Assembly: GCA_009760855.2 (NCBI GenBank)
Contig: WPIO01000098.1
Coordinates: 140,001 to 191,000, forward strand
DNA length: 51,000 bases
Direction of reading: 5' to 3'
Source: Cristatella mucedo
Lineage: Eukaryota > Bryozoa > Phylactolaemata > Cristatellidae
Position 1 is the stretch's first letter, and each line of letters begins with the position of its first letter. This document shows positions 1 through 22,999 of the stretch, in pieces. Both the position numbers and the translations under genes were made by a program. The notes below the pieces were generated by a model. The model was not told the origin of the DNA. It saw only the letters and a program-made list of their open reading frames with translations, and did not search any database.

Positions 1-330
1 AGGCGATGGAGGATTACCTGGACCATGACCTGAATGACTCGTGCCTGCACAATTGGGTCTCTAAATTCGAGCTCCTTACCTCGCTGGCTAAGACGCAGAC
101 GGAAATTGTCGTCGCAGATCTCTTGGGAGAAACGCTTGCAAATAAAAGGGATTGTCAGCCAGAGGAAGAGAGAGAGAGAGAGAGCAAGAGAGCAATCCTC
201 CTCCTACTGCCTCTTGCCTCCTCGGTGCTGCCTTCTCTCAATCTGGTGTCTTTCTTTCTTTCTCAATCTGCACTTTTTTTTATCGTGGTGCGGTCGACAT
301 CACACCGCCTTCCCATCTTTGCACTAGCCG
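1..330. other. Unassigned DNA
   Basis: No gene is recognised. A short (GA)n run lies near 170-185 and a T/C-rich stretch near 200-290. The ORFs here have low-complexity compositions and no domain I know. The right edge abuts the 3' tail of a LINE copy at about 331. Confidence 0.5.
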
Positions 331-1265
331 AAAATAATAATATTGCACTTGATAAAAGCGCCCTCAGAGAACTCAATCTCTTTCTAGGCGCTTTACATTT
401 GCTGCAAAGGGAAACGCGATTGGATGGTGAGTAATATCATGCTTGATAAACAACATGAATAACATGGTTAGAGGTGACATGCACAGTGTCAGCATGCAAA
501 TTTCGTTAGTGGCAGCATGCAGAGTGTCAGCACGCATAAGCACATCAAGGACGAATCAAAGGGACTTGCTAAATGCTGTCCTAAATAGGTGTGTTTTTAA
601 GTTCTTTTTAAATGTGGTCAAGTCAGGGAATGTTCTGACGCAGGTCGGGAAGGAGTTCCAGGCTTTGGGAGCATACGAACTAAATGCACGGTCTCCAAAG
701 GATTTGAGGTTTGTACGAGGTATTGTAAGCTGTTGGATTCCGAAAAGCGGGTGGTACGATGCTTGGCCTGGTGGGGGAGTAGATGTGAGAGATAGGCTGG
801 AGCCAAAGAATGAAGGGACCTAAAAGTGAGCGACAAAACCTTGAAGTCGATACGTTGCTTGACTGGTAGCCAGTGCAGGTCGGCGAGAAGTGGAGTAATG
901 TTGCAATTGCGACGCTCACGACAGACAAGCCTAGCTGCAGAGTTTTGCAACAGCTGTAATCGCCTGATTGCACATGCCGGTAGGCCAGTAAGCACTGAGT
1001 TGCAGAAGTCGAGACGAGATGTCACGAATGCATGGACCAACTTGGACGTGGTATCCTTATCTAAACAAGCCCGAATTTTAGCAATGTTATGTAGCTGAAA
1101 GTAGGCAGACTTAACTGTTGAGCTGATGTGGTCGTTTAACAAGAGGTCACTTTGGAACATGACACCTAGATTTCGAGCTGATTCAACTTGGCCCACGAGA
1201 TCGTCATTAGTTTTTAAGCACCTCTGTGAGCATGATGAAAGCAGTCTTGAAAGTAGGCATGGCAT
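331..1265 (-). mobile_element. LINE-A fragment (L2/CR1 type): RT C-terminus and 3' UTR
   Basis: Read on the minus strand, 1265-618 encodes the C-terminal part of a non-LTR reverse transcriptase: LGVMFQSDLLLNDHIS, then RLDFCNSVLTGLP, QNSAARLVCRERR and LHWLPVKQRIDFKVL, the order typical of L2/CR1 elements. A frameshift near 760 scrambles the last ~50 residues compared with the copy at 18336-18870. A ~280-bp 3' UTR follows, ending in GCGCTTTTATCAAGTGCAA and an (ATT)n-like tail at 331. The element is 5'-truncated and dead. This is the longest LINE-A coding stretch in the window, and I use it as the reference for the other copies. Confidence 0.85.
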
Positions 1266-2630
1266 ATTCGCTAGAAAGAGTCAGTGAAAATTGTGTTCGC
1301 ACCTTTTGGAAGGCATGCATACCGGATGTGGTGGGCATCACCAACTAGCCTACCCTTGCTGTCCGTAGCAGCAGGCTCGCTCTCTCTGTTGCAGTGGGCC
1401 TAAATAGAAAGTCTTCTCTAATAGAAAGTCTTGTCTATTTAAGCTTGGAATTTACTCTGCCGTTATATAGGTCCTCTGCATCTCAATATGTAATCGAGGC
1501 TCGTTGTAACTGTTTCTATGGCCTCTAGAAGTGATCTCGGTCTGCTTGTCAAATTGCAGAGCGAAAAAAGTGCAATCATTCTGCCTGGACTCTCAGCCTT
1601 GCACTGCTTCTGCAATCGCTAAATCAGTCTCAAATGACCTGAAACGTTGATCTCGTTTGTTTGGCGATACGTTGGCATATCTTGGTGGTTGGACATGCCC
1701 GTGATGCCAAGCCGTTTAAAATGACACCATTCGATGAGACCACTTTACTGATGCTCATGGTGCCGCAACGCAACTGCTACTTCAATGCCAGAATACGATC
1801 AGGGATTTTAAAAAGACATTGTTGTACTGCCCTAGGAGAACCGAATCTCTATCGTGGCTTTTTATGAGTGCTGCGAAGGGAAAATGGCAGTTGGCTAGTG
1901 ATGGCGTGTCAAAGTGTCACAGGCATAAATGCACAAAAATAACAACAGGACATTGCTTGTTGCAACCAAATGAGAACTAAATCTCTCTGTACGCATTTAC
2001 ATGGCACTGCAGAGTTTCTCCTTTGCTGCCTCTGCTGCCCGATTTCTAGGCACGGTCATGTTTTTCTCTATCGTTGGCTTCTGAGTAGAATCGTTGTACG
2101 GGAGGCATGGCCTAATTCACTGCAGGTCACTGTGTGTTTGCATGTGTCGAACTCTCAGGACTGCACCCTACTCTCTCAGCACGATGATCGGACGAGCTTC
2201 GTATTCGATCAGGGTTTCGGGATTGCAGTCTAGGCAGGCCGCATGGCAGACAGCAAGCAGGTGCTCGACAGCAGTTCCTGTTCGCGAGGACTTTCCCTCG
2301 AGAACCGGGTCACCGCGCACTCGAGCCTCAGCAAAATGTAGGCCACACTTCCTGTTTCTGGCTGTTTATGCCGCGGCTGCCCGTGTCGTCGAGATGTTCA
2401 CCAGTGTTATCACCGCAGCAGCAGAGCTGGCTCCCACTGGGCCGTAATGCATCGGCACATGCCATTGATGGTTGTTTAATGTGAATGATTTGTTTCTGAT
2501 CTTAAAACGTGATAGCATATAAGCCAGGATCTCGTGCTCACTCGAAGGCTCTAGCGTTTAACGCAGGTGTTTTCTTTTAGCGCTGATGTGTTGCCAAGAG
2601 GCTTTACCTTTGACCTTTGATCTATCGATC
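1266..2630. other. Unassigned DNA, possible upstream intron
   Basis: No exon or repeat is recognised with confidence. The region lies upstream of the first PRDM10-like exon I can support. The missing N-terminal half of the PR domain should be here or left of the window, but I could not find it in any frame. Confidence 0.4.
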
Positions 2631-2700
2631 TCAGGGAAGAGGCCAGGTTCTTTGAGGGCTCTATACAAATGTATTATTATCATCATTATTATAAAGTCGA
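2631..2700 (+). mobile_element. LINE 3' tail fragment
   Basis: GTTCTTTGAGGGCTCTATAC followed by AAATG and imperfect (ATT)n matches the last ~40 bp of LINE-A-type elements on the plus strand. Only the extreme 3' end is visible. Confidence 0.6.
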
Positions 2701-3129
2701 GAGGGCCAACACGAGGCTCACCGATTCTGGGTGGCCCGTGGCGGGATGGGGCTGCCCTAGCCTGCTCATCTCCCTTCTGGTCACAGCTTCACCTGCCACT
2801 CATCTGGGCGAAGCATGTGCCAGTGCTGTCACCACTTCCTTACCGGTGGTGCAGCCAGCTCTTTTGCGGCATTGCCTGCAGTGCCTGCCCGATGAGCGCT
2901 GAGGAGCGATGACCTCTGGCAGCTTTTTGGTTCGGCAATTTGCCCGGTGAGCGGCGGCATGCTAAGCGTGCTCCTGGCCACGGTCAGCCGTCCTATGCTT
3001 GCTCTCGTGGGCCCAGCGCGGCTCGAGAATGGACTGGTCGGCCAAGGCGCTGCTGCTACTGTCGTCACTGCTGCTGCCGCGTTGCTGCTGCTGCTGCTTC
3101 CGCAACGACGAGGCGGCGCTTCGCTGCAG

Positions 3130-15488
<12,359 letters not shown>

Positions 15489-15662
15489 GGCGGCTGCCTC
15501 CGGTCGGCGCCTTGTGGAGAATATGAGCCGTCGCGGGGCAGCTCGTGGCGCGTTCTTGTACAGTAGCTCGTGACTAGCAGCTTCTTAGGCGGGGCGTTTG
15601 ATTTGTGAGTGCTTGATCGCAGCTCAGCCTCTTGCATCTTTGTATCTTATTCTTTGAGTGCG

Positions 15663-15684
15663 AATAAAATATTCCGTGAATAAA
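15663..15684 (+). promoter_or_regulatory. Poly(A) signals of the PRDM10-like gene
   Basis: Two AATAAA hexamers at 15663-15668 and 15679-15684 lie ~175 bp after the stop codon, giving a short 3' UTR of about 200 bp. Confidence 0.7.
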
Positions 15685-15699
15685 TTTTTGACGCTGTAA

Positions 15700-16085
15700 T
15701 TGATTAAAATATCGAATACAATAATAGTGCGAAATAAATATTTAATAATATTTATAAATTAAGTTTGGACGCAGTAGTGACGTTCGCTGCTCTCGCGAGG
15801 AGTCGTACATCGCGGGAGGGTTACATTCGACCGTGTAGGATTAAGTTCGATGAATTATCTCCGACAGCGATCCAATTCGGCGGCCTCAGTGAGGCAGTGT
15901 GCGGAACGCACCAGTGCGTTTTCGGTCTCACCGCCTGAGCACCCAAGACGAAGCCACTACCGACGCCTGTAAGACTAATGAATCCTTGTGGACCAATCAA
16001 ATTAACAAGCCAGTACTGCTTGACCTCAATACATTGTGGACGCGCTGTGTTTTCGTGCGAGCGTGCTGATGTTGTGTTCGCGGCG
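15700..16085. other. Intergenic, unassigned
   Basis: AT-rich start, then mixed sequence with no recognised gene or repeat. Confidence 0.4.
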
Positions 16086-16089
16086 CGCA

Positions 16090-16200
16090 TGATAACTAAT
16101 TATAACAATAATGATAAATAATAATAGTAAAAAATTTTTTAAAGCGTCCTCCGAGAACTTAATTTCTTTACAGACACTTTAAATTTAAAGCAAAGTTAGT
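16090..16200 (-). mobile_element. Diverged LINE 3' tail
   Basis: AATAATGATAAATAATAATA, then AAAGCGTCCTCCGAGAACTT and AATTTCTTTACAGACACTTT, an old minus-strand LINE-A-like tail. Confidence 0.6.
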
Positions 16201-16645
16201 ATGACTGAAACCCGCGGAACTTGTTCGTAGGGATATAAGAAGTGGCACGCCAACGCCCCAACATCTTCCAGCTGGTAGTTAGGTTCGGCTGTCGGTGAAT
16301 AAATTTGTCTTCGCAGAGCGGTAAGAAATGCATACATTTTCAGTAGGTCGTGCATCGTGCTGCTACTTATGCTTCAACCGAGCATGAGCAATCTGGTATT
16401 TTAAATGTCAATAACTATAGTTCTAGCGAAGTATGCACGAGTTGTTCAGAAACAGAGGACCTTGACCTTGGCTCCTCACCCACCGCCCCCCTCGAGCTAA
16501 ACCGCCGTATAGGCGACATTGGATGCCTAGCAGCGTCAGATCCCGCTGAGTTTCTACGGTGGCTGCCGCCGCCACCACTGCTGCCGCCGCTGCCGACGCG
16601 CGTTTCGCCGTCTTTAGATATTTCAAAAGAGGTTAGCCAATCGGT
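16200..16645. other. Unassigned; one open stretch
   Basis: An ATG-started frame 16350-16652 (+, 100 codons) has SCSETEDLDLGSS and a Pro/Leu-rich end, but no domain I recognise. It ends as a SINE tail begins. Coding status is doubtful. Confidence 0.25.
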
Positions 16646-16837
16646 CATTTAAATTAAATTAAATTAAATTCTAGCTGATTTAGCAGCCTCTTTTTGTATA
16701 GCGACAGAAGAGCCTTTACGGCTATCACCGCCGCTTGCGGTGGCGATAAAGGATCGCCCACGATAAAGGATTCGAACCCACGACCTCGGGGCCGAGGTCG
16801 TGAAAAGCAACCGCCTTACCTAGTGTGCCATTACGAC
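16644..16837 (-). mobile_element. SINE-I copy with (AAATT)n tail
   Basis: On the minus strand: a TGGCACACTAGGTAAGGCGG head, the B box GGGTTCGAATCC, the CCACCGCAAGCGGCGGTGAT hairpin, GGCTCTTCTGTCGCTATAC, GCTGCTAAATCAGCTAG, then (AATTT)n at 16648-16670. This is the most complete copy and shows the tail repeat. Confidence 0.8.
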
Positions 16838-17690
16838 TCACTCAATTAGTCGCTTAAAAAATACCACAGTCTTTACAAACTCTCAGACAACGCCCAGTGA
16901 AGCTAAGAGCGTGCTAAAAGTGCGCTCGCTGTAGGCGCTCGGGAAAGACGCGCCTGTCGAGCCGTCCGATCCGAGTGATCGGTTACCCTAAAAGAGTGTA
17001 ATGAATCACCTCACTTTTGACGAGCTCTGCGAAGACGATACCAAAGTTTGCTGGCTTCCCGTGCTTCTTTCTTCCTGTGCACATGTATATATGCATATGT
17101 AGACTGTGCACACGAAGACGTAGAATCCAGAGATGTAGGGATAGAATATAGACAAAGAGTTGGCAGATGTAGACACGGCTCACTCGACTCGAGCCGAGTT
17201 TCCCTCCTTGTTTCACTTGATGTTTTGGCCGCGTCCGCTGCTACCAATCGCCGCCGAGTCCTAAGCGAGTCCTTCCTCTCGTCTCGCTCGCGGGCATCTG
17301 GGCCGGCGCTGCACGTCTCTGCGATTGAGGCCTCATCTCAGTATGAGTGGAAGCGACCGATGCTTTGAAGTCGGCTGAGGAGACCATTCCTCGTGTGTGC
17401 GCAAGAACTTGTTTCCAGAAAATCGGGTGTGGTAAAACCCAGACTATTGGAGCGTGCTGTTCACTGATTGGTTATATTCCTACCCTGTTCCTATCCGGAC
17501 CACTGATTGACTCAGCCTCACTCAAGTTCGTTTCTCTCATATTTCTAACGTCTAACATGTCTTACTTTCTCGTATTTGTCTAATCTATTGCGTAATAGCA
17601 GTGCGATGGTAAATAAAGGGGTGTTGTTTCATTTCCAAAAGGCTTTATTAATTTTAAACACCATATATATAGAGTCATGAACGGGTTTTC
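16838..17690. other. Intergenic, unassigned
   Basis: No gene or repeat is identified. An ATG-started frame 17347-17583 has a hydrophobic C-terminus but no family I recognise. Confidence 0.35.
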
Positions 17691-17699
17691 TATGCTCTA

Positions 17700-17807
17700 A
17701 CTACGAGAATATTCAATTTATAAATAAAGAATTCTACTTCGCGGAAATTCACTTATCGCGGTAGAGTCTGGAACTGATTAACCGTGATACACGAGGGGCG
17801 ACTGTAC
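17700..17807 (-). mobile_element. pogo/Tigger-like DNA transposon end
   Basis: The minus strand reads CAGTCGCCCCTCGTGTATCA, CGGTTAATCAGTTCCAGACT, CGCGATAAGTGAATTTCCGC, the typical terminal repeat style of pogo/Tigger elements (CCTCG, CGGTTAA, GTTCCAGAC, CGCGATAAGTGAA). A TA flanks the end, as expected for the TA target. The other end was not found. Confidence 0.6.
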
Positions 17808-17869
17808 ATATATTATATACGGCTCTGCTTCTGACATCCCTAGATTTTACTGATTTCGTGCATAAATGT

Positions 17870-18060
17870 CAAAGGTCAAAGCCGTCATTAACCTCCGGTC
17901 TGGTCCTAGCATCTTTCAAGGAGGCTGTGATCAGGCCAATCGTTATGAAATAGACCTGACGGAACCAAAGCAACTTCCACTTAGTCTCCAAATCGCCGGC
18001 CTTATCGGAGACCCTGTAAAGAGAAGTGGCCGACCAGACTCGTACACATAAGACTGCAAA
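17870..18060 (+). mobile_element. LINE RT fragment (central fingers/palm part)
   Basis: Homologous to 39835-40000. Broken frames resemble the L2/CR1 RT stretch in which a GLVPASF-type motif is followed by a VRP segment and then a leucine-rich NLPFLSK-like segment; here SGP-SIFQG, LTEPKQLPLSLQ. Heavily mutated. Confidence 0.5.
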
Positions 18061-18097
18061 TCGGCGTGTTAGCGGCACTTTAGGCGATACATTATAA

Positions 18098-18880
18098 GAT
18101 AATAATAATAATAATAATATTGCACTTGATAAAGCGCCCTCAGAGAACTTAATCTCTTTCTAGGCGCTTTACATTTGCTGCAAAGTGATACGCAACAGAA
18201 TAGTAAGTAAAATCATGCTTGAAAAACAAACAAAATGAATAACATGGTTAGGGGTTACATGCACTGGGTCAGCATGCAAATGTGGTTAGTGGCAGCATGA
18301 ACAGTGTCAGCACGCATAAGCACATCGAGGACGAATCACAAGGACCCACTAAATGCTGTCCTAAATAGGTATGTTTTTAAGTTTCTTTTAAATGTGGTCA
18401 GGTCAGGGGATGTTCTGATGCAGGTCGGGAGGGAGTTCCAGGCCGTGGGAGCATACGAGCTAAATGCACGGTCTCCAAAGGATTTAAGGTTTGTACGAGG
18501 TATTTCTAGACTGTTGGATTCCGAAAAGCGAGTGGTACGATGCTTTGCCTGATGGGGTAGTATCTCTGAAAGATAGGCTGGAGCCATAGAATGAAGGGAC
18601 CTAAAAGTGAGCGACAAAACCTTGAAGTCAATCCGTTGCTTGACTGGTAGCCAGTTCAGGTCGGCGAGAAGTGGAGTAATGTGGCAACTGCGACGCTCAC
18701 GACAGACAAGCCTAGCTGCAGAGTTTTGCACCAGCTGCAATCGCCTGATCGCACATGCTGGTAGGCCAGTAAGCAGTGAGTTGCAGAAGTCGAGACGAGA
18801 TGTCACGAATGCATGGACCAACTTGGACGTGGTATCCTTATCTAAACAAGCCCTAATTTTAGCAATGTTATGAGGTAACC
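18098..18880 (-). mobile_element. LINE-A fragment with intact RT C-terminus
   Basis: (AAT)n at 18098, a full 3' UTR, then on the minus strand an open RT C-terminus (18870-18336): AKIRACLDKDTTSKLVHAF, QNSAARLVCRERRSC, LNWLPVKQRIDFKVL, PRTNLKSFGDRAFSSYAP, LKTYLFRTAFSGSL-stop. The last motif is the canonical L2/CR1 RT ending. It is truncated upstream of the HNIAKIR motif. Confidence 0.88.
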
Positions 18881-18899
18881 TCTCGGTAAATAAAAAAAA

Positions 18900-19322
18900 G
18901 GCGCAAGGAGAAAATGGCAATAATAATAATTATTATTATTACTATTCAACAATCATGCGCTCGCAATTTAACGGTTTAGCCAATGCATTTTCACATACGA
19001 GCGCGTATCGCGCTGGCGAGTGCTGCTGAACACATGAGCACTTGTTGTTATACCGTTGAAAGCCCGTGAACGTGGCTTTGGGTCTCGCCGGTGGGGGCGC
19101 AGCTGGGGACCAGCAGCTGCAATCTATCAGCCCGCCGTCGATTGGCTGCGATGGGGCTTTGCGGGTATAGTCGTGAGACGCAGGCCAGCCGAGCGGCTGC
19201 GTGCCGACGCACTACGAGCCGTCCTGAGATGTTATATGCCTGCCAAAGCACCACGGGGCTAGCGTGTCGGCCGTTTGTGTACCGTCGCTTACATTTTAAA
19301 AACAGAAAGAGCGATACATTCG
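18900..19322. other. Unassigned DNA downstream of LicD copy 1
   Basis: Imperfect (AAT)/(ATT) palindrome near 18920-18945, then unique-looking sequence. No TTTATT (minus-strand poly(A) signal) is seen between 19000 and 19322. Homology to the second LicD locus begins exactly at 19323. Confidence 0.5.
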
Positions 19323-19543
19323 TATTGCGACAGATGCTCGGTCCTAGATAAAGTTTGTTCTCATTTGCTCACAGACCACGATTGAAAATCCGCCGCCATC
19401 CGCGTGGACGCAGAAGCTCAGCCTCGCTCCGCTTGCTATAGGATATATTCTTTCAGTGTCGTATTCGCGATCTGCAAGACTTCTCTTACCGGCGGACTGG
19501 AGCTATTGCGAAAGATGAAAGGGTAGACACTGTATAGCTGGGA

Positions 19544-20503
19544 TCACGGAACAGATTTCACTTCGCTGCATTCCGTTGCGCTCTCATTTTTGTGCGAATA
19601 GCAGCTAGTAGCGCACGTCTGCACGTCGAAGCTTTCTGCTAGTAGTACGCGTTCTTCATCGAATGGTGAAGGCAACACGAGATCGTCGAACGGTCTCCGT
19701 ACGAGCGGAAACACGTCTCCTTTGGCGTAAATGTACTTATTTTCGAAGCCGGGGTACTGCTCGTGAATGTGAGTGTCGTTCTCAGAGAAGAAGCAGATGT
19801 CTACGTACGGCCACTTCCAGTCGTAGCCCGAGATCGCCAAGCTGCTGCGATGGTACAGCTTGTAGCGATCCTTATTGGCCGTGTAGAGCACAAAGTCGAC
19901 GTGCGGACGAAGAGCGATCTCGATCTGCAGCTTCTGACTGCGGTTGGCCAGTACGTCGACGTCGTCGTCCCAGGGAATGAAGCCGCGGTGACGGCGCGCG
20001 CCCAGAAGCGTGCCGCCGTAGAGAAAGTAGGTCACGTTCGCCAGATCGAGCGCGACCGCCAGCGTCTCTAGGCAGCGAAGGAGGGCGGCCTTCTCGACCG
20101 ATGTAATTCGCTCTCGAAATGGTCTCGCCAGCTCGTCCACAATGGGCGGAGCTGGCTGCTCCACACGAGCCGCCGCGACGCTCGGCATGTGCAGCTGCGG
20201 CGGCTGCTGCTGCTCGTAAGTCCCGAGTGAAGTGCCCGGATCCCTGGATTTCGCCGCCGCTGGCGAGCTCAAGTTCGCTCGCTGCCGTAGCGAGTCGGAG
20301 TTCGTCTGCTGCGAGGAATCTTGCACTCCGACCTTCGAAAGCGGAAAGCAGCGGCAGGACGAACGAGACTGGATGACGTTGACGCTCATTCCGAGCAGGA
20401 AGCCGACGGCGAGCGGCAATACGGCGAAACTGGCGAAGCGCGTCAGAGTTGGACTGAAGCCGTACCGCCGAAGCCAGTGCTGCCGGCCATCTGCGTCACG
20501 CAT
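19544..20503 (-). CDS. LicD/fukutin-type transferase, copy 1 (truncated by an in-frame stop)
   Basis: 319 residues. An N-terminal hydrophobic segment (about 22-44, FAVLPLAVGFLLGMSV) suggests a type II membrane protein. A Ser/Gln-rich stem of ~90 residues follows, then a LicD-type nucleotidyltransferase-fold domain with the signature YGGTLLGARRHRG (162-174) and IPWDDDVDV (176-184); the aspartates are the metal-binding catalytic residues of the family. Family members transfer phosphocholine or ribitol-phosphate-type groups to glycans; the substrate here is unknown. Compared with copy 2 at 40451-41560, codon TGC has become TGA (19544-19546), removing the last 36 residues; homology continues to the old stop position at 19436. 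The ATG used by copy 2 is ATC here, so I start at the next ATG. It lacks the poly(A) signal of copy 2. Probably a decaying paralogue, but a shortened functional protein is possible. Confidence 0.75.
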   Translation of the reverse strand: MRDADGRQHWLRRYGFSPTLTRFASFAVLPLAVGFLLGMSVNVIQSRSSCRCFPLSKVGVQDSSQQTNSDSLRQRANLSSPAAAKSRDPGTSLGTYEQQQPPQLHMPSVAAARVEQPAPPIVDELARPFRERITSVEKAALLRCLETLAVALDLANVTYFLYGGTLLGARRHRGFIPWDDDVDVLANRSQKLQIEIALRPHVDFVLYTANKDRYKLYHRSSLAISGYDWKWPYVDICFFSENDTHIHEQYPGFENKYIYAKGDVFPLVRRPFDDLVLPSPFDEERVLLAESFDVQTCATSCYSHKNESATECSEVKSVP

Positions 20504-20509
20504 CTCCTG

Positions 20510-21400
20510 AGAGCGGCCGGCGGCGGGATCGCTATTGGCGGCTCGTGTTAGGTCGCTGTGGCTCCGGCGGCGGCAGACGCAGGGAGTCTCGCGGAGGCAC
20601 GAGCGGAGGATTTAGGCAAAGGTAAAGAAACTCAAACAAAAGGTAAGAGACTCAAACAAAGAGACTCTTTATTCTTCTTCTCAAAGCGAACGTACGCGCG
20701 AGAACCCGACGAATCGCCGTACACTGCCGTCCGTCATCGCTTCAATCATTGGCCACAGGCGAACCGCTCTCTGTAATTACACAAGCAGCCGCAGGCGCGC
20801 ACACGGCATCCTCCATAAACCCCCAAGCTAAGATGGCTAATAAATCACTAATTCGCCAACCTGACCGTGGTGGGGGCGGTGCTCGCCACATGTTGCCGCC
20901 CGTTTCCCGGGATTCTCGTCGACTGCCCCGACCGCCGGCCAGGGGCGAAGCCAGCCAGGGATGGGGTGGTAGGGGTGGCAGTCTCGTAGGCTTGAGCCGA
21001 GTCTGATGTCCGGTCCGCGTCGAACAAACTATGGGGACTTCATTCTACAGATTAGGAAATATCACGAAATGTCCTATTTTTGAATGGCCGCTTCGGCGTC
21101 ATTTCAGCCAATTTCCTCTTACCGCAGGTAGATACCACCAGACCCTCATTGACCGGGAAGGGGGAGCTCCGCCCCCAGACCGCCATGCCATTCCCTGCGC
21201 TCCCATACTATCTTCGCCGCTGCGTCTGACCGCGGCGCCCTCCGAAGCACCAGCAGTTGCCTGTCCAGTTCGGACACTATCAGAGCTGGGTAGCGTCGAC
21301 GTTGCTTATTTCCGACAAGCTTAACTGCGGAGCCGCTACGTGGCAGCAGCATCTCCCAGGAGGCACGTGTAGACGCGGCCCCTATCGGGCAGATGGCCTG
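20510..21400. other. Upstream of LicD copy 1, unassigned
   Basis: GC-rich 5' flank, an imperfect repeat AAACTCAAACAAAAGGTAAG near 20628, and a segment starting near 20940 with GGGGCGAAGCCAGCCAGGGA and ending near 21172 with GGGGGAGCTCCGCCCCC. That layout recalls non-autonomous DNA transposons, but I could not define matching ends. Confidence 0.35.
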
Positions 21401-21482
21401 AGATGTAATGTAATGTATCTCCGTCAGTAACTCCACAAAGTCATAAAGACCATCTGGGCGTTACGCAGGAGAGTTTTGTATG
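21400..21482 (-). mobile_element. LINE-B extreme 3' end
   Basis: ATGTAATGTAATGTATCTCC through GGAGAGTTTTGTATG, the terminal ~80 bp of LINE-B, minus orientation, strongly 5'-truncated. Confidence 0.8.
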
Positions 21483-22495
21483 CCACCAACCTTCAAGCAA
21501 TACTGCGACACCATCAGGCGGCTCCCACAGGTCACCTCCGTGAGAGCCCCAATGGCCGGTCCCATGCACTCGTCGCCGGCCGACCTTCCCGAGCGTAAAC
21601 CGCACCGGCTCGTCCATACGGCCGCCGTGTCATTCTCGGGAGTTCCACCCTCCTGGGTCGCTCTCGCCGTAAGGCCGCTGTCAGTCACATCCGGGTCTCC
21701 TCTCTGCCGAATCGATCTCGCGGTTATGCGTGCTACTCCGTCCTCTTCGCAGAGGCACTCTGCGGCGGCGTCGGCTCGATTGAAGGTTGCACTCCAGCAT
21801 CACCAATTAGAAGAGCAAAGTTATCTAGTCCAGCTGCATGCTTGGGATGTCCCATAAGTAGGAGTTTTGTTGTATCATAGAATTGGCCAACGTCTAAGAT
21901 CGAATTTCACAACGGCAAGCATTCAGTTTACTCGTGGCTACAGGCGACGTCGTTAGTTTAAATGACAAATACAGCTGGGAAGTGCATCGTCAGCATAAAA
22001 ATGACAGCCAGTCCCATGGGCCCGAATCACATTTCCAGAGAGGCTAGGCATTCACGGACATCAGACACGGACATCGGACACGGACATCAGACGAACGACA
22101 AAGGACCCACGTGGAACTCCACCTGAGGCCACCGGTATGCTGAATAAGACGTGACCACCACGCGATACGGATTGAAAACGATCAAGCAATTACGATTCGC
22201 ACCTCGCCAGTGCCTCGTCTGTCAGACTAATCGCTGTTGTCAATCGTTCAAGCAGGATACGACGCACGACGATCGTCGTGGCTTAGGCTGTAATGTCTTT
22301 TATCAGATCCCTTAGAGTATCATTTATGTGCAAATATTTAGAGGCAAAGTGCATCCACTTCGTCTGATGCGGCTTGCAAACAGTGGTCGTAGACGCTGCA
22401 TAAGACCTACAACGAGTCCAGGCGACGCAGGGTAACCCTCTCGAGCCGCCTGAAACCGGGTCCTCTGCATTCCGAGAATGGCTGGAGATGTAACA
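21483..22495. other. Unassigned DNA
   Basis: A plus-strand frame 21480-21857 (125 codons) has no recognisable domain. A short tandem repeat ACGGACATCAGAC with a near-copy ACGGACATCGGAC occurs around 22047-22090. Nothing else is identified. Confidence 0.35.
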
Positions 22496-22496
22496 G

Positions 22497-22675
22497 TAAT
22501 GTAATGTAAAGTATCTCCATCTGTAACTCCACAAAGCCATAAAGACTATGTGGATGGTACACAGGAGAGTTTTGTATGGCGCACTCACAGCCGAAGCAGC
22601 TTTCGGTATGCTTTCGGTAGACTTCGTCTCACGAAACAAAGAGAAAGTGGAAAGTATAGCAGAGTCAGGAGAGCA
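22497..22675 (-). mobile_element. LINE-B 3' UTR fragment
   Basis: ATGTAATGTAAAGTATCTCC, CCACAAAGCCATAAAGAC, GAGAGTTTTGTATGG, CAGCTTTCGGTATGC and AACAAAGAGAAAGTGG, same order as 8925-9110. Confidence 0.8.
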
Positions 22676-22904
22676 GTTGAGATAACAGTGATTTTTAGCT
22701 GTTAAATGTCAAAAGCAGGGGGATCTACCACGGACTGAATGACGGAAAAGAATTTCGCTCGCTTCGAGTGGAGATTGATCCAGCAACGTGTTAGATTCTG
22801 AGGCACTAATTGATTTAGCGCTACGAAGGTCCAAGTGATTGAGCAATAGAGACTAGTCTTCCTAGACTTTTGAATTTAGAGCTATTGCGCTGCGGCTTGA
22901 CCTT

Positions 22905-22997
22905 AGTAGTTTGATGGATCAGTAAATGTAAAGCGCCTAGACAGAGACTGAGTTCTCAAGGGCACTTTATCAAGTGTACTATTATTATTATTATTGC
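22905..22997 (+). mobile_element. LINE-A 3' tail
   Basis: AGTAAATGTAAAGCGCCTAG, CAGAGACTGAGTTCTC, GGGCACTTTATCAAGTG then (TAT)n. Plus orientation, only the last ~90 bp. Confidence 0.75.
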
Positions 22998-22999
22998 CG

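Noticed and set aside
20940-21190. Non-autonomous DNA transposon with GGGGCGAAGCC and GGAGCTCCGCCCCC ends
   Set aside because: Suggestive start and end phrases, but no matching inverted ends or target duplication could be defined.
21480-21857. 125-codon ORF as a small gene
   Set aside because: It begins at the edge of a LINE-B tail and shows no recognisable domain or conserved motif.
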